From CBDFHC01 sp965247585 (GTDB lineage Bacteria; Chloroflexota; Dehalococcoidia; Lucifugimonadales; GCA-2712585), in NCBI GenBank assembly GCA_965247585.1, contig CBDFHC010000002.1:410614-474613 (forward strand): 64,000 nucleotides of DNA, written 5' to 3'. Below, piece after piece: positions 8,655 through 17,254 of the stretch (positions are counted from its first letter, which is position 1; each line of letters opens with the position of its first letter). Under the pieces are notes generated by a model. That model was not told the DNA's origin. It was given only the letters and a program-made list of their open reading frames with translations, and did not search any database. The translations under genes and the position numbers were made by a program.

Positions 8655-9446
8655 ATGGACCTGGAGCTAAAAGGCAAGGTGGCGGTGATTACGGGGGGAA
8701 GCGAAGGGATAGGCAAGGCCGCCGCGATGCGGATGGTGCAGGAGGGGGCCAAGGTGACGATATGCGCCCGGCGCAAAGAGCTTCTGGAAGAAGCGGCCCG
8801 AGAGATTCGGGAGAAGACGGGAGGCGAAGTGCTGGCGATCTCAGCGGACGTCACTAAGCCTTCGGACATACAGGATGTTGTGGACCAAACGGTTGGTAAA
8901 TTCGGTGGACTGGACATTGTAGTGAACAATGCGGGACAGAGCGCCGCAGGCAGCTTCGAAGAGGTGTCGGACGAGGCCTGGGACGCGGACATGGACCTGA
9001 AGTTTTATGCGGCCATTCGCCTGAGCAGGGCGGCGATTCCCTACATGAAGCGAGCACGTGGCGGAAGAATAATCAACGTCACGAACCTGGGTGGCAAGGC
9101 GCCGGGCGCGGGTTCCATGCCTACGTCAGTGAGCAGAGCGGCGGGCATCGCGCTAACGAAGGCGATGTCCAAAGACCTGGCCGGTGACAACATCCTGGTT
9201 AACACGGTGTGCATTGGGTTGATCAAGAGCGGCCAGCATGAACGGCGGCACGAAAAGATGGTTGACTCGGGCCAAAGCTTGACTATTGAAGAGCACTACC
9301 AGCAGATGGGAGGTAGGGTGCCGCTGGGACGTGTGGGAGAGGCGGGGGAAGCGGGAGACGTGATAGCGTTTCTGGCGTCGGGGCCGGCGAGCTTCCTGAC
9401 GGGCTGCGCCATCAACATAGACGGCGGTGCGTCCACCGTGGTGTAG
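8655..9446 (+). CDS. SDR-family protein with altered catalytic residues
   Basis: The 263-residue Rossmann protein has the cofactor motif TGGSEGIGK and the NNAG motif. The usual catalytic Tyr-x-x-x-Lys is replaced: the segment aligned with YSASKAA reads TSVSRAA, and the Ser of the tetrad also seems changed (NVTNLGG). I recall such Tyr-less SDRs as a recurrent subgroup, so this is probably not a sequencing error, but classical dehydrogenase chemistry is doubtful. AAAGGAG just before the ATG at 8655 fixes the start. It follows nnr closely on the same strand. Confidence 0.88.
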   Translation: MDLELKGKVAVITGGSEGIGKAAAMRMVQEGAKVTICARRKELLEEAAREIREKTGGEVLAISADVTKPSDIQDVVDQTVGKFGGLDIVVNNAGQSAAGSFEEVSDEAWDADMDLKFYAAIRLSRAAIPYMKRARGGRIINVTNLGGKAPGAGSMPTSVSRAAGIALTKAMSKDLAGDNILVNTVCIGLIKSGQHERRHEKMVDSGQSLTIEEHYQQMGGRVPLGRVGEAGEAGDVIAFLASGPASFLTGCAINIDGGASTVV

Positions 9447-9503
9447 GGGATAGTTTGACTCTACCACGGAACCCAATCCCACCGTTGATGGAACCTCTTG
9501 TCT

Positions 9504-10829
9504 CTAGGACCCTTCGGAGCGGTAGGCCTGGTCCAACAGGTCAACGACGTGGCACACGTGGCCGTTGAGGCCCGCGCGCTTTAGGCCCATCTCTAGCTGG
9601 AGCACGCAACCGGGATTGGCGGTGGCAATTACCGTGGCACCGGTGTCCGACAGCCAGCGCATCTTGCTGTCCAGCAGCCGCTCAGACATGTCGCGTTGAG
9701 TTATGGTATAGGTGCCGGCGGCGCCACAGCAGCGGGAGGCGTTCTCCATCTCGACCAGCTCCACGCCGGGTATCGACTGTAGAACCTGCCTGGGCGCCTT
9801 GGTGATACGCTGGGCATGAGCCAGATGGCAGGGGTCCTGATAGGTGACGCGAGCCTCCACCATTCCCATCGGACTTTCCAGAGGAAGGTCTGCCAGGAAC
9901 TCGGTTATGTCCATAGTTAGCCCGGCGAACCGTTGCGCTTTCTCAGCGTAGACAGGGTCGTCTTTCAGCAGGTCCGAGTACTCTTTCATGGCGGAGCCGC
10001 AGCCGGCGGAGGCGGTCAGCACCTGTTCTACCCCAGCGTCCAGGAAGGTGTCAATGTTGCGTTTGGCCATACGCCGAGCCATCTGGGCGTCGCCGCTGTG
10101 GAGGTTCAGCGCGCCGCAGCAGCCCTGGCCCATGGGCACCACCACCTCACAGCCGTTGCGCTGGAGCACGCGAACGGCGGCGTCCATTGTGGGGGCGTGG
10201 ACCACCGGCATGACGCAGCCGGAAAGGAGCCCAACGCGACGGCGTGTCTCACCCTGAGCCGGGTAAGGCGTCCGCGTAGGCCCGAAGAACCGGCGAGGCA
10301 GGTCAGCGAGCTGGGCGTCCAATTGGTCCAAGCCGCCAGGGAGCAGCTTCAACACGCGGGACGTTTTAAGGAGCCACCGCGCTCCGGAGCGCTGGTATAG
10401 GCGCGTTCCTGACGCGAGCAGGCGGAGCAACCAAAGGCGGGGCAGCAGGCCGCGGAGGAGCACGGCTTTGAGACCTCGCGCTCGCCAGGACTGCCGTCCC
10501 TTCCGTATCTGTTGGACACGGGTGTTCTCGATGAGCCGACCGTAGGGCACGCCGGAGGGACAGACGGCCTCACAGGCGCGGCAGCCCAGGCAGAGGTCCC
10601 AGTGCGCCGCTATTCTGTCGCTGATTGGGGCCCGTCCCTCGTTGACGGCTTTCATAAGGGCGATACGGCCCCGGGGCGACTCGGTCTCAACGCCCAACTC
10701 CATGTAGGTAGGACAGGCGCTGAGGCAAAGACCGCAGTGGACGCAGCGGTACATGTCCACTTCCCTGGGCGCGTCCTCACCCAGGAAGTCTGAAACGGAT
10801 ATGGGAGGGGTTGGGGGGATGGTTGCCAT
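9504..10829 (-). CDS. glcF: Glycolate oxidase-type iron-sulfur subunit
   Basis: The 441-residue protein carries two 4Fe-4S ferredoxin motifs near the N-terminus (CVHCGLCLSACP and CLGCRACEAVCP) and two C-terminal CCG domains (CCGALN and CCGAAGTY). It thus resembles GlcF, which passes electrons from the flavin subunits to the membrane. The ATG at 10829 is two bases after the glcE stop; a longer frame upstream only overlaps glcE. Together with glcE and glcD it makes a three-gene operon. Lactate or another 2-hydroxyacid could be the real substrate. Confidence 0.9.
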   Translation of the reverse strand: MATIPPTPPISVSDFLGEDAPREVDMYRCVHCGLCLSACPTYMELGVETESPRGRIALMKAVNEGRAPISDRIAAHWDLCLGCRACEAVCPSGVPYGRLIENTRVQQIRKGRQSWRARGLKAVLLRGLLPRLWLLRLLASGTRLYQRSGARWLLKTSRVLKLLPGGLDQLDAQLADLPRRFFGPTRTPYPAQGETRRRVGLLSGCVMPVVHAPTMDAAVRVLQRNGCEVVVPMGQGCCGALNLHSGDAQMARRMAKRNIDTFLDAGVEQVLTASAGCGSAMKEYSDLLKDDPVYAEKAQRFAGLTMDITEFLADLPLESPMGMVEARVTYQDPCHLAHAQRITKAPRQVLQSIPGVELVEMENASRCCGAAGTYTITQRDMSERLLDSKMRWLSDTGATVIATANPGCVLQLEMGLKRAGLNGHVCHVVDLLDQAYRSEGS

Positions 10830-10831
10830 GA

Positions 10832-12151
10832 CTAGATTCCGGCCACGAAGCGGCCTGGATTGAGGATGCCTTTCGGATCGAAGTTGGACTTGATACGGCG
10901 CATGACTTCCAGGCCGGGGGGCGCCGGTCCCCAAACGTCTATTTCTCGCTTCAGCTCGGGGGGGCAGCGCTCAACTACCCAACCGCCGGCCAGGTGGGAA
11001 ACTGAAGCGGTGATGTTGTCAACCAATTGTCTATCAATTGATGAGCCATAGCCAGACCACCAGAGGCTCCGCACCGTGCCGATCCCAAGGTCGGCGACGA
11101 CTCCGTGCTGTCCGTTGGTCAGCTCCAGGGCATCAAGAACTCGGGTGGCTTGCGGCACCTGCGCCGGCAATAGGCTGAATCTAATGGACAGGTCCGGTGG
11201 GGGCGTTCCGACCCATGACAGGTCAATCAAGGGTTGCCACACGGATTCGGCGTCCTGCTGCAAAAGGTCCACGGCGCTATCTGCCTCAACAGTCGACAGG
11301 GCGCGGCGGGCCACATCGGAGCGCTCGGATACAGCGGCGGGACGGCCCTGGAAAAGGGCCAGCAGCGCGTATCCTGGGCCCTCCAGGCCGATCTTTTCCC
11401 GCACCAAAGGGTTGACCAGCGCCAGGGCGGCGGGACCGGCGCCCGAGGCTTGCACCGCGGTGGCGGCGGCAAGAACGGTGTCGACGTTAGGAGATGTAAC
11501 AAGAAGGGTTTGACTCAGCGGTGGCCGGGGCGCCAGCTTGAATGTAGCCTCCACTATGATTCCTAAGGTGCCCAGCGAGCCGGTGTAGAGGCGGTTCATG
11601 TCAAAGCCGGTAACGTTCTTGACCACCTTGCCTCCGCCCCGGGTAACTGTACCGTCAGGGCCGACGACCGTGATGCCGATTAACCAGTCCCGAGGCAGCC
11701 CGTAGAGGAAGGCGGATGGGCCGGCGAAGGCGGTGGACAGGACCCCTCCGATTGTTGCCTGTCCGGGCACTGGGCTCTGCAGCGGTAGAAACTGGCCCTT
11801 TTCTTCCAGCACCCCTTGGGCGTTGGCCAGGGTAGTGCCCGCCTGAAAGGTGGCCGTCAGGTCAGCGGGCTGATAGTCTACCAGCGCGTCCAGATTGGCC
11901 AAACCTAGCACCAGGTCAACGTTTTTTGGGGCGTTTCCCAAGATCATCTTTGTGCCGCCCCCATAGGGAATAACGCCAGCCCCTTGCCGGTGGGCGATGG
12001 CTACGGCGCGAGAGACTTCATCCACGGCGGCCGGCAGCGCCACGACGGCCGGTACAACGTCGTCTATAGCGTAGCGAGGGTTGATGTCTTGGGGAAGGAC
12101 CTGGGCGATTCCGGCACTCTCTAGGAGGCCTCGGGAAAGAGCGGTCAACAT
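10832..12151 (-). CDS. glcE: FAD-binding subunit of glycolate oxidase type
   Basis: This 439-residue protein has a PCMH-type FAD-binding domain in the first ~200 residues (VIPYGGGTKMILG, TIGGVLSTAFAGPS, VTGFDMNRLYTGSLGTLG), as in GlcE. It is the second flavin-domain protein that forms a complex with GlcD and GlcF to oxidise 2-hydroxyacids. The ATG at 12151 is preferred to a TTG one codon upstream. It lies 9 bp after the glcD stop and 2 bp before glcF, so the three are surely one operon. Confidence 0.9.
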   Translation of the reverse strand: MLTALSRGLLESAGIAQVLPQDINPRYAIDDVVPAVVALPAAVDEVSRAVAIAHRQGAGVIPYGGGTKMILGNAPKNVDLVLGLANLDALVDYQPADLTATFQAGTTLANAQGVLEEKGQFLPLQSPVPGQATIGGVLSTAFAGPSAFLYGLPRDWLIGITVVGPDGTVTRGGGKVVKNVTGFDMNRLYTGSLGTLGIIVEATFKLAPRPPLSQTLLVTSPNVDTVLAAATAVQASGAGPAALALVNPLVREKIGLEGPGYALLALFQGRPAAVSERSDVARRALSTVEADSAVDLLQQDAESVWQPLIDLSWVGTPPPDLSIRFSLLPAQVPQATRVLDALELTNGQHGVVADLGIGTVRSLWWSGYGSSIDRQLVDNITASVSHLAGGWVVERCPPELKREIDVWGPAPPGLEVMRRIKSNFDPKGILNPGRFVAGI

Positions 12152-12160
12152 CAAACCCGG

Positions 12161-13606
12161 CTAGACGTGGGCGCCAAGACCAACGGCAGCCACGGCCTGA
12201 CGTTGGGCGGTATGGTCGTATTCGGGACCACCGGGAAACACTTTCCCCGGATTGAGCCGGCCGGTGGGAGCGAATGCTTCTTGCAGCTTCCGCATGGCCA
12301 GCAAGTCTTCTGGGCGGAATACCAGTGGCATATATGCCTTCTTTTCCAGGCCAACACCGTGCTCACCGGTAAGGGTGCCGCCCAAGTCAACGCAGGCTTT
12401 CAGTATCTCTCCACCCACCTCTTTCACCCGTTCCAGCTCGCCTGGACGGCGATCGTCGAACAGGATGCAGGGATGGAGGTTTCCGTCACCGGCGTGAAAC
12501 ACGTTGGCGATGGGCATGTCGTACCGGGCGCTGATGTCCGCGACGCGTTGAAGGACCTCGGTCAACCGAGTCCTGGGGACGACGCCATCAACGAGATAGT
12601 AGTTGGGGGCCAGGCTTCCCAGCGCGCCTAGCGCACCCTTGCGGGCCGACCAGAGGAGCTCCCGCTCCGCGGCGGACTCGGCCCACCTGACCTGGGTGGC
12701 GCCGGACTCTTTCAGGATGGTCTCAACATCGGCGCCCAACTCTTCGACTTCGGACGGAGAGCCTTCCACCTCCACCAGCAGCACGGCGCCGGCGCTGTCC
12801 GGCAGACCGGCGTCAGATACGTTTTGAACGGCCTTGATGCTGAGGGCGTCAATGATTTCCATGGCCGCGGGAACGATCCCCCTGGAGATGACGGCGGAGA
12901 CGGCATCGCAGGAAGTGTCCACGTGGGAGAAGACGCCCAGGTAGGTCTTCACCGACAGCGGCACATCCAGGAGCCGGACAATTATCTTGGTGGCGACACC
13001 AAAGGTGCCCTCCGACCCTACAAAGGCCCCGCGCAGGTCATAGCCCGTGGTCTCCCGGGTCTTGCCGCCCAGCCAGGTGACGGCGCCGTTTTCCAGCACG
13101 ACTTCCATGCCTAGGACGTGGTTGCTGGTGACGCCGTAAGCCAGGCAATGAGGGCCCCCGGCGTTCTCCGCCACGTTGCCTCCCAGGCTACATGCCCGCT
13201 GGCTAGAGGGATCCGGGGCGTAGCGCAGCCCGAACCGGCGGACGTGCTCGTCAAGTTGCAGGTTGATGACGCCAGGCTCGACGACGGCGATCCGGTTTTC
13301 GGCGTCCACCTCCAAGATACGGTTCATGCGAGTGAGGACGACCTGGAGGCCGCCAAGGGCGACGATAGCGCCGCCGCTGAGACCGGTCCCGGCGCCGCGA
13401 CCTACCACGGGGATGCCCTCCTGGTAGGCCAATGCCAGAACCTGGCTGACCTCTTCGGCAGTAGACGGAAAAACCACGGCGTCAGGCGCCGCCTTGTCGA
13501 TGGAGCCATCGTATTCGAAGACCAGGAGGTCATCGGGATGATAGATAACGAAGTCCCGTCCCAAAAGGGCTTCCAGCTTTTTGACTATGGGAGGGGCTTT
13601 GGCCAA
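12161..13606 (-). CDS. glcD: FAD-linked oxidase, glycolate oxidase subunit D type
   Basis: The ~481-residue protein has a full PCMH FAD domain (VVGRGAGTGLSGGAI, GGNVAENAGGPHCL, YDLRGAFVGSEGTFG) and a C-terminal FAD-oxidase domain ending in TLTGEHGVGLEKK, the hallmark of the GlcD / D-lactate dehydrogenase family. It should oxidise a 2-hydroxyacid such as glycolate with FAD. The TTG start at 13606 is chosen because GGAGGG lies six bases before it; a GTG at 13633 gives a slightly longer frame without a ribosome site. First gene of the glcDEF operon, divergent from the TenA gene. Confidence 0.92.
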   Translation of the reverse strand: MAKAPPIVKKLEALLGRDFVIYHPDDLLVFEYDGSIDKAAPDAVVFPSTAEEVSQVLALAYQEGIPVVGRGAGTGLSGGAIVALGGLQVVLTRMNRILEVDAENRIAVVEPGVINLQLDEHVRRFGLRYAPDPSSQRACSLGGNVAENAGGPHCLAYGVTSNHVLGMEVVLENGAVTWLGGKTRETTGYDLRGAFVGSEGTFGVATKIIVRLLDVPLSVKTYLGVFSHVDTSCDAVSAVISRGIVPAAMEIIDALSIKAVQNVSDAGLPDSAGAVLLVEVEGSPSEVEELGADVETILKESGATQVRWAESAAERELLWSARKGALGALGSLAPNYYLVDGVVPRTRLTEVLQRVADISARYDMPIANVFHAGDGNLHPCILFDDRRPGELERVKEVGGEILKACVDLGGTLTGEHGVGLEKKAYMPLVFRPEDLLAMRKLQEAFAPTGRLNPGKVFPGGPEYDHTAQRQAVAAVGLGAHV

Positions 13607-13723
13607 CGACGGCCCTCCAGACAACGAATTCACTTCATACTATGCCAGGGGCGTAGCCAATGCAACGTCGCTTTAAGGGCGAGGGGCTGGTATCATACTG
13701 CGCGGGCTTCGGAGGAGGTTTCT

Positions 13724-14392
13724 TTGGGGTTTAGCGACGACGTAGACAAGATAACCGCGCCCCTGCGCGAAGCCATTCTGCAGCACCCGTTTGTGACCGG
13801 CATCGGCGACGGCACCCTGGATGTGGAGAAGTTCAAGTTCTACGTCCGCCAAGATTATGTTTATCTGATTGAGTATAGCCGGGTCCTGGCATTGGCGGCA
13901 GCCAGGGCGCGGGGATTGGAAGCCATGTCCTGGTTTGCCAGGTTGCTGGACGAGACGCTGAATACGGAGATGGAGTTGCACCGGGGATACTGTGCCCGGT
14001 TTGGGGTGACCCGCGAAGAGTTGAATGCGACCACGGCGGCTCCGACTACGCAAGGCTATACGCAGTTCCTGGTGGCCACGGCCCATCAGCGGGAGTACCC
14101 GGAGTTGGTGGCGGCGCTGCTGCCCTGCCAGTGGGGATACTGGGAGATTGGGGACCACCTGGCAAGACGGGGCCTTCCGGAGGGCGCGCCACTATACCGC
14201 GAGTGGATAGAGGTGTATGCCTCGCCAGAGTACAAAGCGTTGGGGGACTGGCTTAGGAATCACGCAGACCAATTGGCGGAGATGGAGGGTCCCACAACGA
14301 AGCTCCGTATGCAAGACGCCTTTCTCGCCAGCCTCCGATATGAGTATCTTTTTTGGGAGATGGCTTATAAAGGTGAGGGGTGGCCGGTGTAG
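13724..14392 (+). CDS. tenA: TenA-family protein (thiaminase II / aminopyrimidine hydrolase type)
   Basis: The 222-residue helical protein has the TenA pattern: LREAILQHPFVTGIGDGTL at the N-terminus, FKFYVRQDYVYLIEYSR, and LLPCQWGYWEIG, in which the Cys corresponds to the nucleophile of TenA-C enzymes. These salvage thiamine by hydrolysing aminopyrimidine breakdown products. The start is a TTG at 13724, set by a strong GGAGGAGG at 13711-13718; the longer frame upstream lies opposite glcD and is not coding. No TPP riboswitch was seen upstream and no other thiamine gene is near, so a thiamine role rests on family only. Confidence 0.88.
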   Translation: MGFSDDVDKITAPLREAILQHPFVTGIGDGTLDVEKFKFYVRQDYVYLIEYSRVLALAAARARGLEAMSWFARLLDETLNTEMELHRGYCARFGVTREELNATTAAPTTQGYTQFLVATAHQREYPELVAALLPCQWGYWEIGDHLARRGLPEGAPLYREWIEVYASPEYKALGDWLRNHADQLAEMEGPTTKLRMQDAFLASLRYEYLFWEMAYKGEGWPV

Positions 14393-14436
14393 TGACGGGG
14401 CCAGCATAGAACTATAAGAAAAGGCGGTGTTGACCG

Positions 14437-15501
14437 ATGCCGGTATTTGATCACGACTATCTTCACAAGGTTAGCTACCACATATTTCGATCGCTGGGCG
14501 CCTCCCATGAGGAAGCAGACACGGTATCCCACCACGTTGTGAAGGCCAACCTGGTTGGGCACGACTCTCACGGCGTGATCCAGGTGCCGGTATACGCGGA
14601 GCGGATCAAGATTGGGCACATTGTTCCCGGGGCCCCGTTCGAGGTGCTGAACGAGACCGCAAGCACCGCCCGGATAGACGGACATTGGGGATTTGGATAC
14701 GTGGTGACGGAGCGGGCGATGGGGATGGCGATCAACAAGGCGAAGAGCAACGGGGTGGCGGCGCTCACGGTGTTCCGTCAGAGTCACATCGGGAGGCTGG
14801 GCGATTACCCGACCATGGCATTGAACGAAGGTATGATAGGGATGATCACGGCGGATTCCGGGGCCGGGCCGAAGGCGGTGGCACCTTTCGGAGGCCGGGA
14901 GCGGCGGTTGGGGACTAATCCCATCTGCTTCGGCGTGCCCAGCGATCTGGAAGGACCGGTGTTGCTTGACATGGCCACCAGCGCGGTGGCGGCGGGAAAG
15001 GTCACGTTGGCGATCAGCCGACAGGAACCCATTCCTTCAACGTGGGTGGTGGACAAGGAGGGGAACCCGACCACTAACCCGCAGGACTATTTTGAGGGTG
15101 GCGCCATACTGCCGGTGGGGGCGGACCAAGGCCACAAGGGATATGGACTGTCTTTCATGGTGGAGATGTTCTCTGGCATCCTGACGGGCCTGGGCTTTGG
15201 AATTGACCCACAGGCGCGACACAATGACGGATGCTTCATAGCCGTATTTGACGTGGAGGCATTCCGCCCCCTGGCGGATTTCAAGAAAGAGATGCGGGAG
15301 TTCGCGGAGTTTGTGAAGTCTTCTCCGCCCGCCAAGGGCTTTACCGAAGTGCTCTACCCCGGAGAGATAGAGTGGCGGACAGAAGCAAAGCGGCGCAGCG
15401 AAGGGATTTTTGTGGAAGAGGAAACGTGGCAGCAGATTTGGACTCTGGTACAGGAGAACGGTGTGGAGACCGAGGTGGGTGAGCCGCGTCCAATCGCGTA
15501 G
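14437..15501 (+). CDS. Ldh2-family malate/L-lactate/ureidoglycolate dehydrogenase
   Basis: The 354-residue NAD(P)-dependent oxidoreductase belongs to the Ldh_2 fold, unrelated to classical Rossmann lactate dehydrogenases. The family motif GHDSHGVIQVP near residue 46 contains the catalytic His, and the substrate/cofactor loops RLGTNPICFGVP and GHKGYGLSFMVE are present. An AAGGCGGT ribosome site precedes the ATG. It may reduce or oxidise a 2-keto/2-hydroxyacid. The glcDEF operon 1 kb away acts on the same chemical class, but a common pathway is not proven. Confidence 0.9.
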   Translation: MPVFDHDYLHKVSYHIFRSLGASHEEADTVSHHVVKANLVGHDSHGVIQVPVYAERIKIGHIVPGAPFEVLNETASTARIDGHWGFGYVVTERAMGMAINKAKSNGVAALTVFRQSHIGRLGDYPTMALNEGMIGMITADSGAGPKAVAPFGGRERRLGTNPICFGVPSDLEGPVLLDMATSAVAAGKVTLAISRQEPIPSTWVVDKEGNPTTNPQDYFEGGAILPVGADQGHKGYGLSFMVEMFSGILTGLGFGIDPQARHNDGCFIAVFDVEAFRPLADFKKEMREFAEFVKSSPPAKGFTEVLYPGEIEWRTEAKRRSEGIFVEEETWQQIWTLVQENGVETEVGEPRPIA

Positions 15502-15540
15502 ACCCACGATCAGCCCAGCGGCGGTAAGCGAGGGCGATTC

Positions 15541-16292
15541 TTAGCTTTGGCTAGGACCCTGAAGGACGGAGGCGGCCTCTCTTAGTCTCTGGAGCACCGG
15601 CACTTCGGCGATTTTTTCTTCAGGCAGCATATCCCAATAAATCCCCTCGGGGCGTGGCAGGTGCCCATCGCAGACAATCAACTCCTCCGGCGTCGCGATG
15701 AAGTCCAAGGGAATGTCATGCACTGTCCTGGGAAGCTCCTCATCAACAACCTGGATAGAATGAACTGTGGTCAGGATTGGAGTGTCACGGGTCACCTTCC
15801 CGGCGGCCATGGCCAGGGCAAATTCCAGATCTGAGAATCCACCGCCCTTGCCGATGCGTCCTCCGCCACGGGTGACGGCCACGGACCCGCAGACGATCAG
15901 GTCCACGGGCTGCATCTCTTCTACGGTGACTTTCCGGCCAGCGGCAAAGGCGCCGCGAATGCTGGAGGCGAATTCCAAGGTACCCGGATGCGGCCGGGGT
16001 CCAATTCCAAAAAGCAACGCGCCTCTTTGAGCCTGGGCACAGCCATGTAGATGAGCTTTCCTTCTCTCAAGGCACGGAGTCGAAGGTGTCTCTGGGGCGA
16101 GTCCGGGTTACATTTCAGGACTTTGGAGCGATGCCATACGGGTAGCGAGGCGGCAAGCTCCGCCGCCTCTGGAGCGCCGCGGAAGTTGGGGATGCGGCCG
16201 TGGGCGCCAGGGAAGCGGGTGACGTTGGACGCCTCCATTTCCGCCCAAACGCGCTCACGCACGTCTTGCTTGGTCAGCGCCACTCCGGGCAC
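15541..16292 (-). pseudogene. 5-formyltetrahydrofolate cyclo-ligase-like gene with a frameshift
   Basis: Two overlapping frames together spell one ~240-residue cyclo-ligase-like protein. The 5' frame (from GTG at 16292) gives ALTKQDVRERVW and KCNPDSPQRHLRLRALREGK and runs to about FLELDP near 15995. The 3' frame then continues with GTLEFASSIRGAF, VDLIVCGSVAVTR and GGGRIGKGGGFSDLEF, the ATP/folate-site region. A one-base indel between about 15975 and 15995 separates them. It may be a true mutation or a sequence error. The family would convert 5-formyl-THF to methenyl-THF. The GTG lies three bases after the upstream gene's stop, so the two form an operon. Confidence 0.75.
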
Positions 16293-16295
16293 CCG

Positions 16296-17135
16296 TTAGG
16301 AAAGGTCGTCAAAGCAGGCCCGGGCCATGCGGCCAATCAGATGGGCCGCCGCGAAGGACCCGGGAGTCCCGTCAGGCATCTCCGGCGGGACTTCGTCAGT
16401 GAAGGCGGCGATGACAAAACCGGGCTGGTCGCCGAAGTAGACGATGCCGGCGTCGTTGTGGTTGCGACCGGAAGTGCCGGTCTTATGGGCGACCTTGGTG
16501 CCGGGCGGCAGCAACAAAGGAAGCCTGTTTTTCAAGCGTTGCCAGCTCAAGATATCAAGTCCCAGCCGGCATAGCTCCCGGGTGCTTCCCAGAGCTTCGG
16601 CAGCGGCGCCGTCTTCCGTCCCCAGCTTTATCTTCTCCAGCAGAAGACCCACATCATTGGGGGTGGTTGAGTTTGTCTGATCCGATGAGTATTGGCCGGT
16701 CATGCCGCCGGGCGGGATTCCAAAGCGATGAGTGGTGCCGACCATGCCAACCGATTGGGAAACTTCGTTGATCTGGTCAAGGCCCAAGGTATCCGCAACC
16801 GCGCCGGTGCAGGTGTTGTCCGAGACGATGATCATCATCACCATGGCGTCCCGGAACGAGATGTCAAAGTCAGGTTGAAAGTGCTGGAAGCAGCCGGAGT
16901 CGTTGTTCTGGTACTTCTCTTCTATAGGTACCCTTTGGTCAAGCGAGACCTTGCCCTGATGCACGGCTCTCATGCCAGTCATCATGATGGCGATCTTGCG
17001 CACGCTAGCAGAGGGGACGACCACATCCCCCTTGCGATTTGCGGAGCCACCGTTCCTCAGGTCTTTCAGATACCAACCGGTGTGGAAAGGCATCTCGTCG
17101 CAGAGGGCATTAAGGCGCTGCTTCAGTTCCTGCAC
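16296..17135 (-). CDS. Serine hydrolase of class A beta-lactamase fold, without signal peptide
   Basis: The 279-residue protein has the three penicillin-recognising motifs: S44-x-x-K47 (SVRK), S105-D-N (VSDNTCTG) and K218-T-G (HKTGTSG). The omega-loop Glu of true class A beta-lactamases could not be located; the region reads SSDQTNSTTPND. No signal peptide is visible at the N-terminus, which is odd for an enzyme of the cell wall. It is therefore better called a beta-lactamase-related hydrolase than a resistance gene. It is followed three bases later by the cyclo-ligase-like frame. Confidence 0.82.
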   Translation of the reverse strand: MQELKQRLNALCDEMPFHTGWYLKDLRNGGSANRKGDVVVPSASVRKIAIMMTGMRAVHQGKVSLDQRVPIEEKYQNNDSGCFQHFQPDFDISFRDAMVMMIIVSDNTCTGAVADTLGLDQINEVSQSVGMVGTTHRFGIPPGGMTGQYSSDQTNSTTPNDVGLLLEKIKLGTEDGAAAEALGSTRELCRLGLDILSWQRLKNRLPLLLPPGTKVAHKTGTSGRNHNDAGIVYFGDQPGFVIAAFTDEVPPEMPDGTPGSFAAAHLIGRMARACFDDLS

Positions 17136-17202
17136 TGTATTCCAGACCTCCCGATATATGGTTGGACTACCTTAGCCCAGGGAGCAGGGTGGGTCAACAC
17201 AC

Positions 17203-17236
17203 AAAAAAGAAGATGCCCACTCGGGGCATCTTCTTT
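17203..17236 (-). terminator. Intrinsic terminator of the large surface-protein gene
   Basis: An inverted repeat (AAGAAGATGCCC / GGGCATCTTCTT) with a short loop is followed, on the minus strand, by a run of six T. It lies 19 bases downstream of the stop of the 817-residue protein gene. Confidence 0.85.
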
Positions 17237-17254
17237 GTCAGGCTTAGTTGTCCG

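Noticed and set aside
13118..13723. Long plus-strand extension upstream of the TenA gene
   Set aside because: It lies opposite glcD and shows no family similarity, while a strong GGAGGAGG sets the TTG start at 13724.
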